Shown: positions 55,126-64,000 of the stretch, piece by piece | How the letters are laid out: each line of letters starts with the position of its first letter | How positions within the stretch are numbered: the first letter of the stretch is position 1 | Source of the DNA: Brevundimonas goettingensis | GTDB lineage: Bacteria; Pseudomonadota; Alphaproteobacteria; Caulobacterales; Caulobacteraceae | DNA: 64,000 bases | Direction of reading: 5' to 3' | Assembly: GCF_017487405.1 (NCBI RefSeq) | Contig: NZ_CP062222.1 | Location: 3,085,001-3,149,000, forward strand | Made by a program: the position numbers and the translations under genes | Notes under the pieces: model-generated | What the model saw: the letters and a program-made list of their open reading frames with translations, nothing else | What the model was told of the DNA's origin: nothing | Databases searched by the model: none

Positions 55126-57159
55126 GCGAAGGCGGTCTTGAGCAGGCGGATGTAGCGCTCCAGCAGTTCCTGCTCCTTGTCGTCCTCCCAGTCGCCGTGG
55201 CCGGCGTCATTCACCTCGACGAACTCGACCCGCTTGCCGGCCCCGCGCAGGGCGGCGTTCAGGCGACGCGTCTGCTCGACCGGCACAATCCAGTCGTCGG
55301 TGCCGTGGACGAGGAAGACCGGGCACTGGATCTCCGACACGCGGCGGCGCGGCGAGGCGGCCTCCAGCATGGCGTCGTCGACGCCGGGGACGCCGATTCG
55401 CTTGGTCCAGAAGTCATAGATCTCCTGCCCGGGGTCTCATCCTCGCGCTTCTCCCAGGCCAGCATGTCGGGCAGGTCCGAGACGCCGGCGATGGAGATGG
55501 CGGCCTTGTAGGCGCCGGGCGTCTTCACCGCCCCCATCATGGCCGCATATAGCCGCCGTAGCTGGAACCCATGAGGGCCACCCGGCCGGCGTCCAGACCC
55601 TTGGCGGAGACGGCGTGGGCGACGGCGTCCTCGACGTCCTCCTGCATCCGCGTGCCCCAGCGATGCCAGCCCTGGCTCGCGAAGCCGAGACCATAGCCGC
55701 CCGAGCCCCGGAAATTGGGCTGGATCACCCACCAGCCCTGAGCGGCCAGAACCTGGACCTGCCGGTCATAGCCGCGGTTGTCGCGCATCTCCGGACCGCC
55801 ATGGACGAGGACCACCAGCGGCCCCGACCGGCCGCCGGGCGGCGCCGTCAGATAGGCCTCGACCGTCGCCCCGTCGCGCGTCTGGACCTTGAGCAGCTCC
55901 GCCGGGCCGAGCCGCTCGGGATCCAGCTTCAGCCGCGAGCCGATGTTGACGATATTCTGGGCCGTCCGGTCGTAGAAATACCAGCCGCCCGGCTCGCGCG
56001 GTCCGTCGACGCGGGCGATGAATCGGTTCCGGCTCTGGTCCACATCGGTCAGATGGACGTCGCAGTCATTGTCGAAGAAGCGGTTGAGCGCCCGGTGGTG
56101 CGGGGCCAGGGCCGGTTCGACGAAGTCGTACTCCAGCCGGTCGCCATAGTAGGCGGCGCCCAGATAGCGGCCGGCGGAATCCTTGAGGCCGTACAGGACG
56201 TCGCGTCCGGCGCGGGACTGCATCGGGGCGCCGAAGCCGAGTGTGTTGAGGTCCAGCTCACGCACCGATTTGACGTCTTCCTCGCCGGCGCGGGCGTTGA
56301 CCAGCACCACCCCGGGCTTGTCCGTGCCGCCGATCCACGAGAACTCGGGCGCGTCCTGGACGCGGCTGCGACGCACGAACCGCCATTCGGTCTCGCCGGG
56401 CGCGCGGGCATAGACGCTCTCGAGCGTGCCGCGCGGATTGATGTCGTGGCGCAGGACCGCGACCCCGTCCTTGGTGTCCCAGCCGAAGGTGCCGGAATTG
56501 CCGCGCTCCAGCCGTTCGGCCGAGCCGTCGACCAGACTGGCGCGATACAGGGCCAGAAAGCCGCCCGGCTCCAGAGCCGTCATCAGGATGTGGTCCGCGT
56601 CCTTTGGCAGGAGATCGACGATCCGGCCGAGGTCGAGATTGCCCCGCGCCCGGCTGCGTTCGGCCTCGAACAGGGTGACCCGGGCGCCGCTGTCGACGTC
56701 GATGGAGACGATCCGACGCGACTTCAGCTCACCGCCGCCGGTGCGGATATTGCTGCCCGCCGAGGTCCGTCGCCCGATGGTCTGGGTGATGATCAGCCGC
56801 ACCAGCAGGCGGTGGTCGTTGCCCCAGTACAGCCCGTCCACCTCGATGGGCCCCAGATCCACCCGGACGGGCCGCCCCTCCGGATCACCGGCGTCGAGGA
56901 TGTCCACGACGCCATGCGGCTCCTTCAAGGCGCCGATCTGCTCCAGCGAGGCGATCCGCCGTCCATCGGGCGACAGCTTGACCGACCGGGTCCCGGCGTG
57001 GGTGAAGAAATCGCCGACCGGATAGGGCCGCCCCGCCTGGGCCGCCGCCTCGGCCGGATCGGCAGCCAGAGTCCCTGCGCCTGCACCCGCCGCTGCAAGC
57101 GCCCCTGCGCTCGCCAGAAAATCACGTCGCGACAACCTCTGCCGCGCCGCCTTGGTCAT
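55122..57159 (-). CDS. Tat-exported S9-family prolyl-oligopeptidase-like peptidase (two frameshifts)
   Basis: After repair, a 679-residue serine peptidase. The Tat signal is LSRRDFLASAGALAAA. A seven-bladed propeller-type region spans about 40-420. The C-terminal hydrolase has LVVLVHGGPEMRDNRG, the nucleophile in ALMGSSYGGYMAAM, the Asp in HGTDDWIVPVEQTRRLNAAL and the His in NDAGHGDWED. It would cut oligopeptides in the periplasm. Shifts are at 55546 (GCGG in the gene strand) and CCC 55428-55430. The last 4 bases overlap the stop of the convergent MoeB-like gene. Confidence 0.87.
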
Positions 57160-57256
57160 ACCCGCCACGCACGTCCCCCAACTCAACTCACGGATGCAAC
57201 CAGCCCCAGGCCGGGCCCGCCGTCAAGACGCCAACGTCAAGCTTCCTGTGCGACGA

Positions 57257-57745
57257 TCAGGGCTGGAGCGGCTTTTCCCAGAACTGAGCCTGACCCAGCT
57301 CGGGGTCGAGCGCATAGCCGGCGAAGCCAAGCGAGCGGTACAGGGCTTTGGCCGGATGGTTGCCCTCCAGCACCTCCAGCGTCAGCTTGCAGCAGCCGCG
57401 CTCTAGGGCGATCGCCTCGACGAGGGCCAGCATCCGCCGGGCGAGGCCCAGTCCCCGGTATTCGGCAAGGACGGCGACGTCATGGACGTTGAGCAGGGGC
57501 GCGCATCTGAAGGTCGAAAAGCCCTCGAACACATTGACCAGACCGGCCGGAGCCCCGTCGACGAAGGCGAGGACGGAAAGGGCGTCCGGGCGGGCGGCGA
57601 GCGCAGGAATCAGCCCCTCGCGCACGGCCAGGCTCAATGGGTGCTTCCCGCCCATCGGATCGCGGGCGTAGGCGTCGAGCAGTTCGACAACCGCCGCCGC
57701 ATGGATCGGATCGCCATAGTCGGCGCGGACGACCTCCATGGCCAT
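57257..57745 (-). CDS. GNAT-family N-acetyltransferase
   Basis: A 162-residue acetyltransferase of the general GNAT fold. It starts at MAMEVVRADYGDPIHAAAVV, with VLAFVDGAPAGLVNVFEGFS (strands 2-3), the CoA motif VHDVAVLAEYRGLGLARRML with the R-G-x-G-L loop, and the late LEVLEGNHPAKALYRSLGFA. It begins 2 bases after the hydroxyacid dehydrogenase stop, so the two are co-transcribed. Substrate unknown. Confidence 0.85.
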   Translation of the reverse strand: MAMEVVRADYGDPIHAAAVVELLDAYARDPMGGKHPLSLAVREGLIPALAARPDALSVLAFVDGAPAGLVNVFEGFSTFRCAPLLNVHDVAVLAEYRGLGLARRMLALVEAIALERGCCKLTLEVLEGNHPAKALYRSLGFAGYALDPELGQAQFWEKPLQP

Positions 57746-57747
57746 CC

Positions 57748-58734
57748 TCAGAGCATGGCCGGGATGACGCGGTCTGGCGGACGGTGGCCGTTCTGGTAGG
57801 TCATGACGTTCAGGATCACCCGGTCGCCCATGTCCTGACGCGCTTCCAGCGTCGCCGAGCCAAGGTGGGGCAGCAGCACGACATGGGGATTGCCGATCAG
57901 GCCCGGGTGAATCGCAGGCTCGTTCTCGAACACGTCCAGACCGACGCCGTAGAGGCTGCGGCGCGCCACCGCATCCGCGAGGGCCGCCTCGTCGATCAGC
58001 TCGCCGCGGGCGGTGTTGATCAGGATGGCGTGCGGTTGCAGCCGCGCCAGACGCTCGGCCGAGAGCAGATGGTGAGTGTCCTTCGTCGCCGGGCAGTTCA
58101 GGGAGATGACGTCCATCCGCGCGAGCATCTCGTCCAGATCGTCCCACCAGGTCGCGCCCAGCTCTTCCTCGATCCTCGGGCTGACGGCCTTGCGGTTATG
58201 ATAGTGGACCTGCATGCCGAAGGCCCTGGCGCGGCGGGCGAGGGCCTGGCCGATGCGGCCCATGCCGACGATGCCGAGGCGCTTGCCCCAGAGTTTGCGG
58301 CCGCACATCCAGGTCGGGGTCCAGCCCTCGAACCTGCCTTCCGCCACCACCTGCGCCCCCTCGACGATGCGGCGGCTGACGGCCAGGATCAGGCTCATGG
58401 CCAGGTCGGCAGTGTCCTCGGTGAGGACGCCCGGTGTATTGGTGACGATGATTCCGCGCGCCACGGCCGCGTCGACGTCGATGTGATCCACCCCGGCGCC
58501 GAAATTGGCGATCATCTTCAGCTGGTCGCCGGCCCCGTTGATCAGAGCCGCGTCGATCTCGTCGGTGATGGTGGGAACCAGAACGTCGGCGCGCTGCATG
58601 GCCGCCTCCAGCGCTGCCCGGTCCATCGGACGGTCCTTCAGGTTCAGTTCGGCGTCGAAAAGCTCGCGCATCCGCGTCTCGACCGCGTCCGGCAGGCGTC
58701 TGGTTAATACGACCTTAAGCTTGGGGGAGGACAT
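57748..58734 (-). CDS. D-2-hydroxyacid dehydrogenase (glyoxylate/hydroxypyruvate reductase type)
   Basis: A 328-residue NAD(P)-dependent dehydrogenase. The cofactor loop is GKRLGIVGMGRIGQALARRA. The catalytic set is Arg in INTARGELIDEAAL, Glu in LDVFENEPAI and His in LLPHLGSATLEAR. VTNTPGVLTEDTADLAMSLI and MIANFGAGVDHIDV are the substrate-domain segments. It fits glyoxylate or hydroxypyruvate reduction. The first codons include the rare GTA and TTA, which form part of a CtrA-type box (58704-58718) facing the divergent SH3 gene. Confidence 0.9.
   Translation of the reverse strand: MSSPKLKVVLTRRLPDAVETRMRELFDAELNLKDRPMDRAALEAAMQRADVLVPTITDEIDAALINGAGDQLKMIANFGAGVDHIDVDAAVARGIIVTNTPGVLTEDTADLAMSLILAVSRRIVEGAQVVAEGRFEGWTPTWMCGRKLWGKRLGIVGMGRIGQALARRARAFGMQVHYHNRKAVSPRIEEELGATWWDDLDEMLARMDVISLNCPATKDTHHLLSAERLARLQPHAILINTARGELIDEAALADAVARRSLYGVGLDVFENEPAIHPGLIGNPHVVLLPHLGSATLEARQDMGDRVILNVMTYQNGHRPPDRVIPAML
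58704..58718 (+). promoter_or_regulatory. CtrA-type box TTAA-N7-TTAA upstream of the SH3-domain gene
   Basis: TTAA at 58704-58707 and 58715-58718 with exactly 7 bases between, the full consensus of the cell-cycle regulator CtrA of Caulobacterales. It is the only complete box I found in the window. It lies 15 bases before the SH3 gene start and inside the first 10 codons of the opposite dehydrogenase gene, where it imposes the rare codons GTA and TTA. Confidence 0.5.
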
Positions 58735-59407
58735 GGGAGCCTTGAGGTTTCACCATGCGCCGATCCCGAAGGACGGCGCCGGACGCGACGGGTCGACAAG
58801 GGTGTCTAGCAAAGCTCAGTCCGGGTTCCAAAGCCCAACAGCCGGTTTCCTCCGTCGGGCCGTTCCCGTAGCGGGCGCGATCGCCCTGTCGCTGGGTCTG
58901 GGCGGGTCGCTAGGCGCGGCGTCCGAGCCGACCGCGACCATGCCCGACGGCCGTCCGACCCCGACGCGCCAGCCCGTGCCGCGCTGGCTGACGCTGAAGG
59001 CGTCCGAGGTCCGCGCCCGCTCCGGCCCCGGCCTCGACTACCATATCCTGTGGGAATACCACGCCGCCGGACTGCCGGTTCAGGTGATCGCCGAGACCCT
59101 GGAATGGCGCAAGATCTGTGATCCCGACGGCGCGGTCGTCTGGGTTCACCGCAGCGTGGTCCGCTCGCGCCGCAGCGCCTTCAACGCCGGCGGCCAGGAA
59201 ATCCCGATCCGTTCAAGCCGGTCCGACACGGCCTCGGTCCGCGCCCGGCTGTCACCCCGCTCCATCGTGTCGCTGGACGACTGCGAGGACGGCTGGTGCC
59301 ATGTCGGCGGCCGCAAGGTCCACGGCTGGGTGCCCCAGGCCGCCGTCTTCGGCGGGGCGACACAACCCCTGTGCGATGCACGCCGCCCGGCGGGCCCTCG
59401 CCCCTGA
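58733..59407 (+). CDS. Exported SH3-domain protein
   Basis: A 224-residue protein. After a polar stretch of about 40 residues there is a signal or membrane segment (VPVAGAIALSLGLGGSLGA). Two bacterial SH3-type domains follow: one around WLTLKASEVRARSGPGLDYH to WRKICDPDGAVVWVHRSVV, and one around SDTASVRARLSPRSIVSLDD to WCHVGGRKVHGWVPQAAVFG. Such domains bind cell-wall peptides. The start is uncertain: ATG 58733 overlaps the divergent dehydrogenase start, while GTG 58802 gives a shorter leader before the signal. A CtrA-type box lies upstream. Confidence 0.75.
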   Translation: MGALRFHHAPIPKDGAGRDGSTRVSSKAQSGFQSPTAGFLRRAVPVAGAIALSLGLGGSLGAASEPTATMPDGRPTPTRQPVPRWLTLKASEVRARSGPGLDYHILWEYHAAGLPVQVIAETLEWRKICDPDGAVVWVHRSVVRSRRSAFNAGGQEIPIRSSRSDTASVRARLSPRSIVSLDDCEDGWCHVGGRKVHGWVPQAAVFGGATQPLCDARRPAGPRP

Positions 59408-59494
59408 GCGCCCCCTGAGCGACCGTCAAAACTGGACGGTTGAGCCCGCCCCCCGGCTCGTGTAACCCCGGCGCCACATATTCGGAGTTCCACC

Positions 59495-60019
59495 TTGAGC
59501 CAATATCCGTCGTCTTTCGATCATGCCGCCCTGCTGGCCTCGGGCCGCGGCGAGCTGTTCGGACCCGGCAACGCCCAGCTGCCGGCCCCGCCGATGCTGA
59601 TGTTCGACCGGATCACCACGATCAACGATAACGGCGGCGAACACGGCAAGGGCTATGTCGAGGCCGAACTCGACATCCATCCCGACCTCTGGTTCTTCCA
59701 GTGCCACTTCATCGGCGACCCCGTCATGCCCGGCTGCCTGGGCCTGGACGCCATGTGGCAGCTGGTCGGCTTCTATCTGGGCTGGATCGGCGGCCCGGGC
59801 CGCGGCCGCGCGCTCGGCGTCGGCGAGGTCAAGTTCACGGGTCAGGTGACGCCGGACGTCAAACGCGTCGTCTACAAGATCAATCTGAAGCGGGTCATCA
59901 ACCGCAAACTGGTCATGGGCATCGCCGACGGGGTTCTCGAAGCCGACGGCGTCCCCATCTATACGGCCACGGACATGCGGGTCGGCCTGTTCGGCGCTAA
60001 CGAAGCCGCCAAGGGCTGA
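59495..60019 (+). CDS. fabA: 3-hydroxydecanoyl-ACP dehydratase/isomerase
   Basis: A 174-residue hot-dog enzyme that dehydrates 3-hydroxydecanoyl-ACP and isomerises the product to the cis-3 form, the branch point for unsaturated fatty acids. The catalytic His and Asp lie in [20 protein letters not shown], and [11 protein letters not shown] and [15 protein letters not shown] are typical. The start is TTG at 59495 ([10 protein letters not shown]) behind CGGAG. First gene of fabA-fabB-fabI. Confidence 0.96.
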   Translation: MSQYPSSFDHAALLASGRGELFGPGNAQLPAPPMLMFDRITTINDNGGEHGKGYVEAELDIHPDLWFFQCHFIGDPVMPGCLGLDAMWQLVGFYLGWIGGPGRGRALGVGEVKFTGQVTPDVKRVVYKINLKRVINRKLVMGIADGVLEADGVPIYTATDMRVGLFGANEAAKG

Positions 60020-60105
60020 GCTAGGGTCGTCTGACGGACATAACCGCGACAAACGCGGAACCCGCTCCGGACCGGCGCGGGGATCAGAGTAAGAGGAAAT
60101 ACAGC

Positions 60106-61335
60106 ATGCGGCGTGTCGTCGTTACAGGGCTGGGCATCGTCTCCTCCATCGGCGACGGCGCCGCGGAGGTCACCGAATCGCTGCGCAACGCCAAATCCGG
60201 CGTCGTGGCGGCCCCTGATCACATCAAATACGGCTTCCGGTCCCAGGTCTGGGCGCCGCCGTCGCTGGGCGTCACGGCCGAGGACTGGGCCCCGCGCGTG
60301 GATCGTCGCGCCGCCCGCTTCCTCGCCAACGGCACCGCCTGGGCCCAGATCGCCTTCGAAGAGGCCCTGGCCGATTCCGGCATGACTGCCGAGGAGATCC
60401 GCGACGACCGCATCGGCGTCATCGTCGGCGAGGGCGGCCCCTCGACCCAGGTCATCCTGCAGGCGGCCCAGACCACCATCGAGAAGATGTCGCCCAAGCG
60501 CGTCGGCCCCTTCGCCGTGCCCAAGGCCATGGCGTCCGGCCCCTCGGCCGTGCTCTCGACCTGGTTCCAGATGCGCGGGATCAACTATTCGATCTCCTCG
60601 GCCTGCGCGACCTCGGCCCACTGCATCGGCGCGGCCATGGAGCAGATCCAGCTGGGCAAGCAGGACGTGGTCTTCGCCGGCGGCTGCGAGGACATCGACT
60701 GGTCGATGTCCAACATGTTCGACGCTATGGGCGCCATGTCCTCCGACTACAACGGGACCCCGTCAGTCGCCTCGCGCGCCTACGATGCTTCCCGTGATGG
60801 CTTCGTCATCGCCGGCGGCGCCGGCATCGTGGTGGTCGAGGAATACGAGCGCGCTTTGGCGCGCGGCGCGAAAATCTACGCGGAGATCGTTGGCTACGGC
60901 GCCAACTCCGATGGCTATGACATGGTTGCCCCGTCGGGCGAGGGCGCCGAGCGCTGCATGAAGATCGCCCTGGCCCAGGCCGGCAATCCGAAGATCGACT
61001 ACCTGAACCCGCACGGCACCTCGACCCCGGTCGGCGACGCCAAGGAGATGGCGGCGGTCCGCAACGTCTTCGGCGACGATCTGCCGATGATCTCCTCGAC
61101 CAAGTCGCTGACGGGCCACTCGCTCGGCGCCGCCGGGGCCCAGGAGGCGATCTACTGCCTGCTGATGATGGCCAACGACTTCGCCGCCGAGAGCGCCCAC
61201 ATCGAGACCCTCGACCCCGAGTTCGAGGGCATGCCGATCCTGCGCCAGCGCCACGACGGCCCGCTGACCCACGTCATGTCAAACAGCTTCGGCTTCGGCG
61301 GCACCAACGGTACGCTGATCTTCTCGAAGGTCTGA
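60106..61335 (+). CDS. fabB: 3-oxoacyl-ACP synthase I
   Basis: A 409-residue condensing enzyme that elongates the cis-unsaturated intermediate made by FabA. The Cys-His-His catalytic set is in [26 protein letters not shown] and [16 protein letters not shown]. It begins [19 protein letters not shown] and ends [18 protein letters not shown]. It follows fabA by 86 bases. A 20-base hairpin without a T tract follows the stop, which may separate it partly from fabI. Confidence 0.96.
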   Translation: MRRVVVTGLGIVSSIGDGAAEVTESLRNAKSGVVAAPDHIKYGFRSQVWAPPSLGVTAEDWAPRVDRRAARFLANGTAWAQIAFEEALADSGMTAEEIRDDRIGVIVGEGGPSTQVILQAAQTTIEKMSPKRVGPFAVPKAMASGPSAVLSTWFQMRGINYSISSACATSAHCIGAAMEQIQLGKQDVVFAGGCEDIDWSMSNMFDAMGAMSSDYNGTPSVASRAYDASRDGFVIAGGAGIVVVEEYERALARGAKIYAEIVGYGANSDGYDMVAPSGEGAERCMKIALAQAGNPKIDYLNPHGTSTPVGDAKEMAAVRNVFGDDLPMISSTKSLTGHSLGAAGAQEAIYCLLMMANDFAAESAHIETLDPEFEGMPILRQRHDGPLTHVMSNSFGFGGTNGTLIFSKV

Positions 61336-61341
61336 GACGTT

Positions 61342-61361
61342 ACCCTCTCTCGCGAGAGGGT
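61342..61361 (+). terminator. Weak hairpin between fabB and fabI
   Basis: ACCCTCTC (61342-61349) pairs with GAGAGGGT (61354-61361) around a TCGC loop, directly after the fabB stop. There is no T run after it, so it is more likely a processing or attenuation hairpin than a full terminator. Confidence 0.35.
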
Positions 61362-61450
61362 TCCGTCACGGCGCCTCGCCTGCTAACCCTCGCGGAAATC
61401 AGGCCTCAAGCAGCGCTGCGCGCGGTAGGCCGCACAGAGGAGATCGATCC

Positions 61451-62269
61451 ATGGCCGCTGAATCCGCCTGGAACATGCCGACCGGCGAACTGATGAAGGG
61501 CAAGAAGGGCCTGATCATGGGGGTGGCGAACGCCAACTCCATCGCCTGGGGCATCGCCTCCCAGCTGGCCGCCCAGGGCGCCGAACTGGCCTTCACCTAT
61601 CTCGGCGAGGGTCTGGAGCGCCGCGTGCGTCCGCTGGCCGAAAGCGTCGGCGCCAAGCTGCTGATCCAGGCCGACGTCACTGACGACGCCTCCATGGACG
61701 CCGCCTTCGTCGAGCTGGAGAAGGAGTTCGGCACGATCGACTTCGTTGTCCACTCCGTCGCCTTCGCCAACAAGGATGAGCTCAAGGGCTCCTTCATCGA
61801 GAACACCTCGCGCGACAGCTTCCTGCTGGCGATGAACATCTCCTGCTTCAGCTTCGTGGACGTGGCCAAGCGGGCGGCGAAGCTGATGCCGAACGGCGGG
61901 GCCATGATCACCATGACCTACCTCGGCTCGGAACGGGCCATCCCCAACTACAACACCATGGGCGTGGCCAAGGCCGCGCTGGAAGCGGCGACCCGCTACA
62001 TCGCCCGCGACCTGGGTCCCAAGGGCATCCGCGTCAACGCCATCTCGGCCGGCGCCATGCGCACCCTGTCGCTCGCCGGCATCTCGGGCGGCCGCGGCAT
62101 GATCGCCCAGGGCCGGGCCATGTCGGCGATGAAGGAGGACACCTCCATGGAAGGCGTCGCCGGCGCCGCCCTGTGGCTGTGCTCGGACCTCGGCTTCTCG
62201 ACCACCGGCGAAGTCATCCACGTCGACGCCGGCTTCCACATGATGGGCCTCGCGGGCGACGAGGAGTAG
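61451..62269 (+). CDS. fabI: Enoyl-ACP reductase (NADH)
   Basis: A 272-residue short-chain dehydrogenase-type enzyme for the last reduction in each fatty-acid cycle. The divergent FabI cofactor site is LIMGVANANSIAWGIASQLA. The catalytic pair is in LGSERAIPNYNTMGVAKAAL (Tyr-x6-Lys). IRVNAISAGAMRTLSLAGIS is the family loop. The N-terminus has about 18 extra residues before KGKKGLIMG. It is the usual target of triclosan in other bacteria. It ends 9 bases before a transporter gene. Confidence 0.96.
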   Translation: MAAESAWNMPTGELMKGKKGLIMGVANANSIAWGIASQLAAQGAELAFTYLGEGLERRVRPLAESVGAKLLIQADVTDDASMDAAFVELEKEFGTIDFVVHSVAFANKDELKGSFIENTSRDSFLLAMNISCFSFVDVAKRAAKLMPNGGAMITMTYLGSERAIPNYNTMGVAKAALEAATRYIARDLGPKGIRVNAISAGAMRTLSLAGISGGRGMIAQGRAMSAMKEDTSMEGVAGAALWLCSDLGFSTTGEVIHVDAGFHMMGLAGDEE

Positions 62270-62278
62270 TCGCCGTCG

Positions 62279-63481
62279 ATGACGGAGTCCGCTGAACCTC
62301 CAGCCCCGCCCGTCTCCGCCTTCACGGCCGCCGCCGTCGGGACCATCATCGGTTTCGGCGGCACCGTGGCCCTTGTCGTTCAGGCCGGGCAGACGATGGG
62401 GGCCTCGCCGGTCCAGATCGTGTCGATGGTCACGGCCCTGTGCCTCGGCATCGGCCTGCCGGGACTGGTGCTGAGCTGGCGGCTGAAGATTCCAGTCATA
62501 CTCGCCTGGTCGACGCCGGGCGCGGCCCTGCTGGCGGCCTCAACGCTGAATCACAGCTGGTCGACGGCGGTGGGCGCCTTCGTCATCGCGGGCGCCATGA
62601 TGATGGTCGTCGGCCTGATCCCGGTGCTGGGCCGTCTGGCGGCGCGAATCCCGGCGGCGGTGGCCTCGGCCATGCTGGCGGGGGTGCTGCTGCCCTTCGT
62701 GATCAAGCTGTTCCTCGTCTTCCCGACCGATCTGGCGCTGGCTGCGGGTCTGGTCGCGGTCTTCCTGATCGCGCGACGACTGGCCCCGACCTGGGCGCTG
62801 CCTCTGGTGCTGGTCGGCGCCTTCGCGGCCCTGGCCGTCCGCGGACAGATCGCCCTGCCGCCGGGCACAGGCGTGTTCGGGACCCTGTCGCCGGTCGCTC
62901 CCCACTTCGAGCTCAAGGCGGCGGTCAGCCTGGCCCTGCCCCTGTTCATGGTGACCCTGGTGTCCCAGAACCTGCCGGGTCTGGTGGTGCTGAGGACCGC
63001 CGGATACGCCCCGCCCGCCGGGCCGCTGCTGCTCTCCACCGGGGCCGCAACGGTGCTTCTGGCGCCATTCGGAGCCTATGGAATCAATCTGGCGGCCATC
63101 GTCGCGGCCATCTGCACCGGCCCGGAGGCCCATCCGGACCCGCAGCGCCGCTGGATCGTCGGCGTGATCTACGGCGGCCTCTATCTGGTCGTCGCCCTGT
63201 TGGCCGCGCCTCTGGCCGGGCTGTTCATCGCCATGCCGCACGGGACCCTGGCCCTGATCACCGGACTGGCGCTGGTCGGCCCACTGCTGGGCGCGCTGGG
63301 CGGGATGCTGGCGGAGCCGAAGGACCGGGAAGCGGCCGTCCTGACCTTCGCCGCCACCGCCTCGGGCCTGGCCCTGTTCGGTATCGGCTCGGCCTTCTGG
63401 GGGCTGGCCACGGGCTTCGTCGCCCTGGCGGTCGGACGCTGGGTGAAGCCGCCCCAACCTCGCGTGCGGCCCGCGCCTTAA
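62279..63481 (+). CDS. BenE-family transporter
   Basis: A 400-residue inner-membrane transporter with 11-12 helices of the benzoate/H+ symporter (BenE) family. Typical are GFGGTVALVVQAGQTMGASP, LSWRLKIPVILAWSTPGAAL, RIPAAVASAMLAGVLLPFVI and VSQNLPGLVVLRTAGYAPPA. The GAYGINLAAIVAAICTGPEA segment is the second half-helix pair. Benzoate is the classic substrate, but no ben or cat genes are nearby, so the real cargo is unknown. It starts 9 bases after fabI and is probably co-transcribed with it. Confidence 0.87.
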   Translation: MTESAEPPAPPVSAFTAAAVGTIIGFGGTVALVVQAGQTMGASPVQIVSMVTALCLGIGLPGLVLSWRLKIPVILAWSTPGAALLAASTLNHSWSTAVGAFVIAGAMMMVVGLIPVLGRLAARIPAAVASAMLAGVLLPFVIKLFLVFPTDLALAAGLVAVFLIARRLAPTWALPLVLVGAFAALAVRGQIALPPGTGVFGTLSPVAPHFELKAAVSLALPLFMVTLVSQNLPGLVVLRTAGYAPPAGPLLLSTGAATVLLAPFGAYGINLAAIVAAICTGPEAHPDPQRRWIVGVIYGGLYLVVALLAAPLAGLFIAMPHGTLALITGLALVGPLLGALGGMLAEPKDREAAVLTFAATASGLALFGIGSAFWGLATGFVALAVGRWVKPPQPRVRPAP

Positions 63482-63535
63482 ATCCAGCGCGATCTGTGGT
63501 ATAAGGCGGGCTCCCTTCGATCAGGATACCGCCCC

Positions 63536-64000
63536 TTGAGCATCACGCTCGATCTCTCGCGTGTTTCAACGCCCGCGCCTGCCGCCCCCGTCAACCTCGC
63601 CGGTCTGACGCGCGACGGCCTGCGCGAAGCCCTGATTTCGGGCGGGGTCTGTGCGCCCGAGAAGGCGAAGATGCGCAGCGTGCAGATCTGGCGCTGGATC
63701 CATCACCACGGGGTCACCGACTTCGCGGCCATGACCAATATCGACAAGGAGACCCGGGCGCGGCTGGAGGCCTCCTGCACCCTGGCCCGACCCGAGATCG
63801 TCGAGCGGCAGGTGTCGAAGGACGGCACCCGCAAATATCTGATCCGCACCGCCCCGGGCATCGAGATCGAGGCGGTCTACATCCCCGACGTCGGTCGCGC
63901 GGGCGCCCTGTGCGTCTCCTCGCAGGTCGGCTGCACCCTGAACTGCACCTTCTGCCACACCGGCACCCAGAAGCTGGTCCGCAACCTGACCGCGGCCGAG
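63536..64000 (+). CDS. rlmN: 23S rRNA/tRNA adenine-C2 methyltransferase, N-terminal part
   Basis: The first 155 residues of RlmN, a radical-SAM enzyme that methylates A2503 of 23S rRNA and A37 of some tRNAs. The N-terminal domain has [20 protein letters not shown] and [14 protein letters not shown], followed by DGTRKYLIR and [20 protein letters not shown]. The radical-SAM cluster motif CTLNCTFC is complete. The start appears to be TTG at 63536 with AGGA before it. The gene runs off the window end. Confidence 0.95.
   Translation, partial: MSITLDLSRVSTPAPAAPVNLAGLTRDGLREALISGGVCAPEKAKMRSVQIWRWIHHHGVTDFAAMTNIDKETRARLEASCTLARPEIVERQVSKDGTRKYLIRTAPGIEIEAVYIPDVGRAGALCVSSQVGCTLNCTFCHTGTQKLVRNLTAAE

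Noticed and set aside
59422..59440. Hairpin ACCGTC/GACGGT between the SH3 gene and fabA as terminator
   Set aside because: The stem is only 6 bp and no T run follows on the plus strand.
1..64000. CRISPR array, prophage or insertion sequence
   Set aside because: No regularly spaced repeats, no cas, phage or transposase genes were seen; the only repeats are the two short palindromic families and the Lrp remnant.

Overview
The window is high-GC alphaproteobacterial chromosome that looks like Caulobacteraceae, most likely a Brevundimonas-type organism. I infer this from the fabA-fabB-fabI cluster, a large TonB-dependent receptor, many Tat and lipoprotein exports, L21 with an Ala/Lys-rich tail, a perfect CtrA-type box (TTAA-N7-TTAA) and two families of short palindromic intergenic repeats. 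I see no prophage, transposase, integrase or CRISPR array. Most of the window reads as ordinary housekeeping and nutrient-scavenging chromosome.

Layout. 1-5.9 kb: an FAA-hydrolase, a small membrane/TonB-domain pair, and a minus-strand unit of a membrane-bound winged-helix/TPR regulator, an ATP-grasp ligase and a luciferase-like flavin monooxygenase. 6-11.3 kb: S41 peptidase, TonB-dependent receptor and a secreted metallophosphoesterase, with a PHO-box-like site upstream of the receptor. 11.3-16.6 kb: tRNA-Leu(CAA), emrA-emrB-tetR efflux operon, and a Bcr/CflA-type exporter behind a perfect palindrome. 16.6-25.4 kb: M1 aminopeptidase, queG, FKBP lipoprotein, ilvA, small exported proteins, GNAT, rpmA and rplU. 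25.6-35.3 kb: cyclopropane-fatty-acid-synthase-like enzyme, TAP-like hydrolase, metal-efflux pair, a coupled lipoprotein/acid phosphatase/beta-helix unit, a PadR regulator with paired operators, and ornithine decarboxylase. 35.4-42.4 kb: phnCDE, pstS, a hybrid histidine kinase and a glycosyltransferase. 42.5-50 kb: Lrp regulator and putA (proline catabolism), GFA protein, HMG-CoA lyase and an ArnT-like glycosyltransferase. 50-57.2 kb: Tat-exported polygalacturonase-like protein, GT2, HslV, BLUF photoreceptor, MoeB-like enzyme and S9 peptidase. 57.2-64 kb: GNAT, D-2-hydroxyacid dehydrogenase, SH3 protein, fabA-fabB-fabI, a BenE-type transporter and the start of rlmN.

Phosphorus acquisition recurs. 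PHO-box-like direct repeats (11-bp period) precede both the receptor/phosphoesterase pair and phnCDE, pstS follows phnE, and a class-A-type acid phosphatase homologue lies between them. This suggests, but does not prove, a distributed Pho regulon.

Sequence quality matters here. From about 20.04 to 55.55 kb, 24 genes are broken by roughly 33 single- or double-base shifts, nearly all repaired by adding one G or C, usually in a short G/C run. The first 20 kb and the last 8.4 kb have none. After repair every frame closes at a multiple of three and matches a family. I read this as consensus homopolymer error, not biology. Such genes are given with full span and the shift position noted. Frameshifted protein lengths are those after repair.
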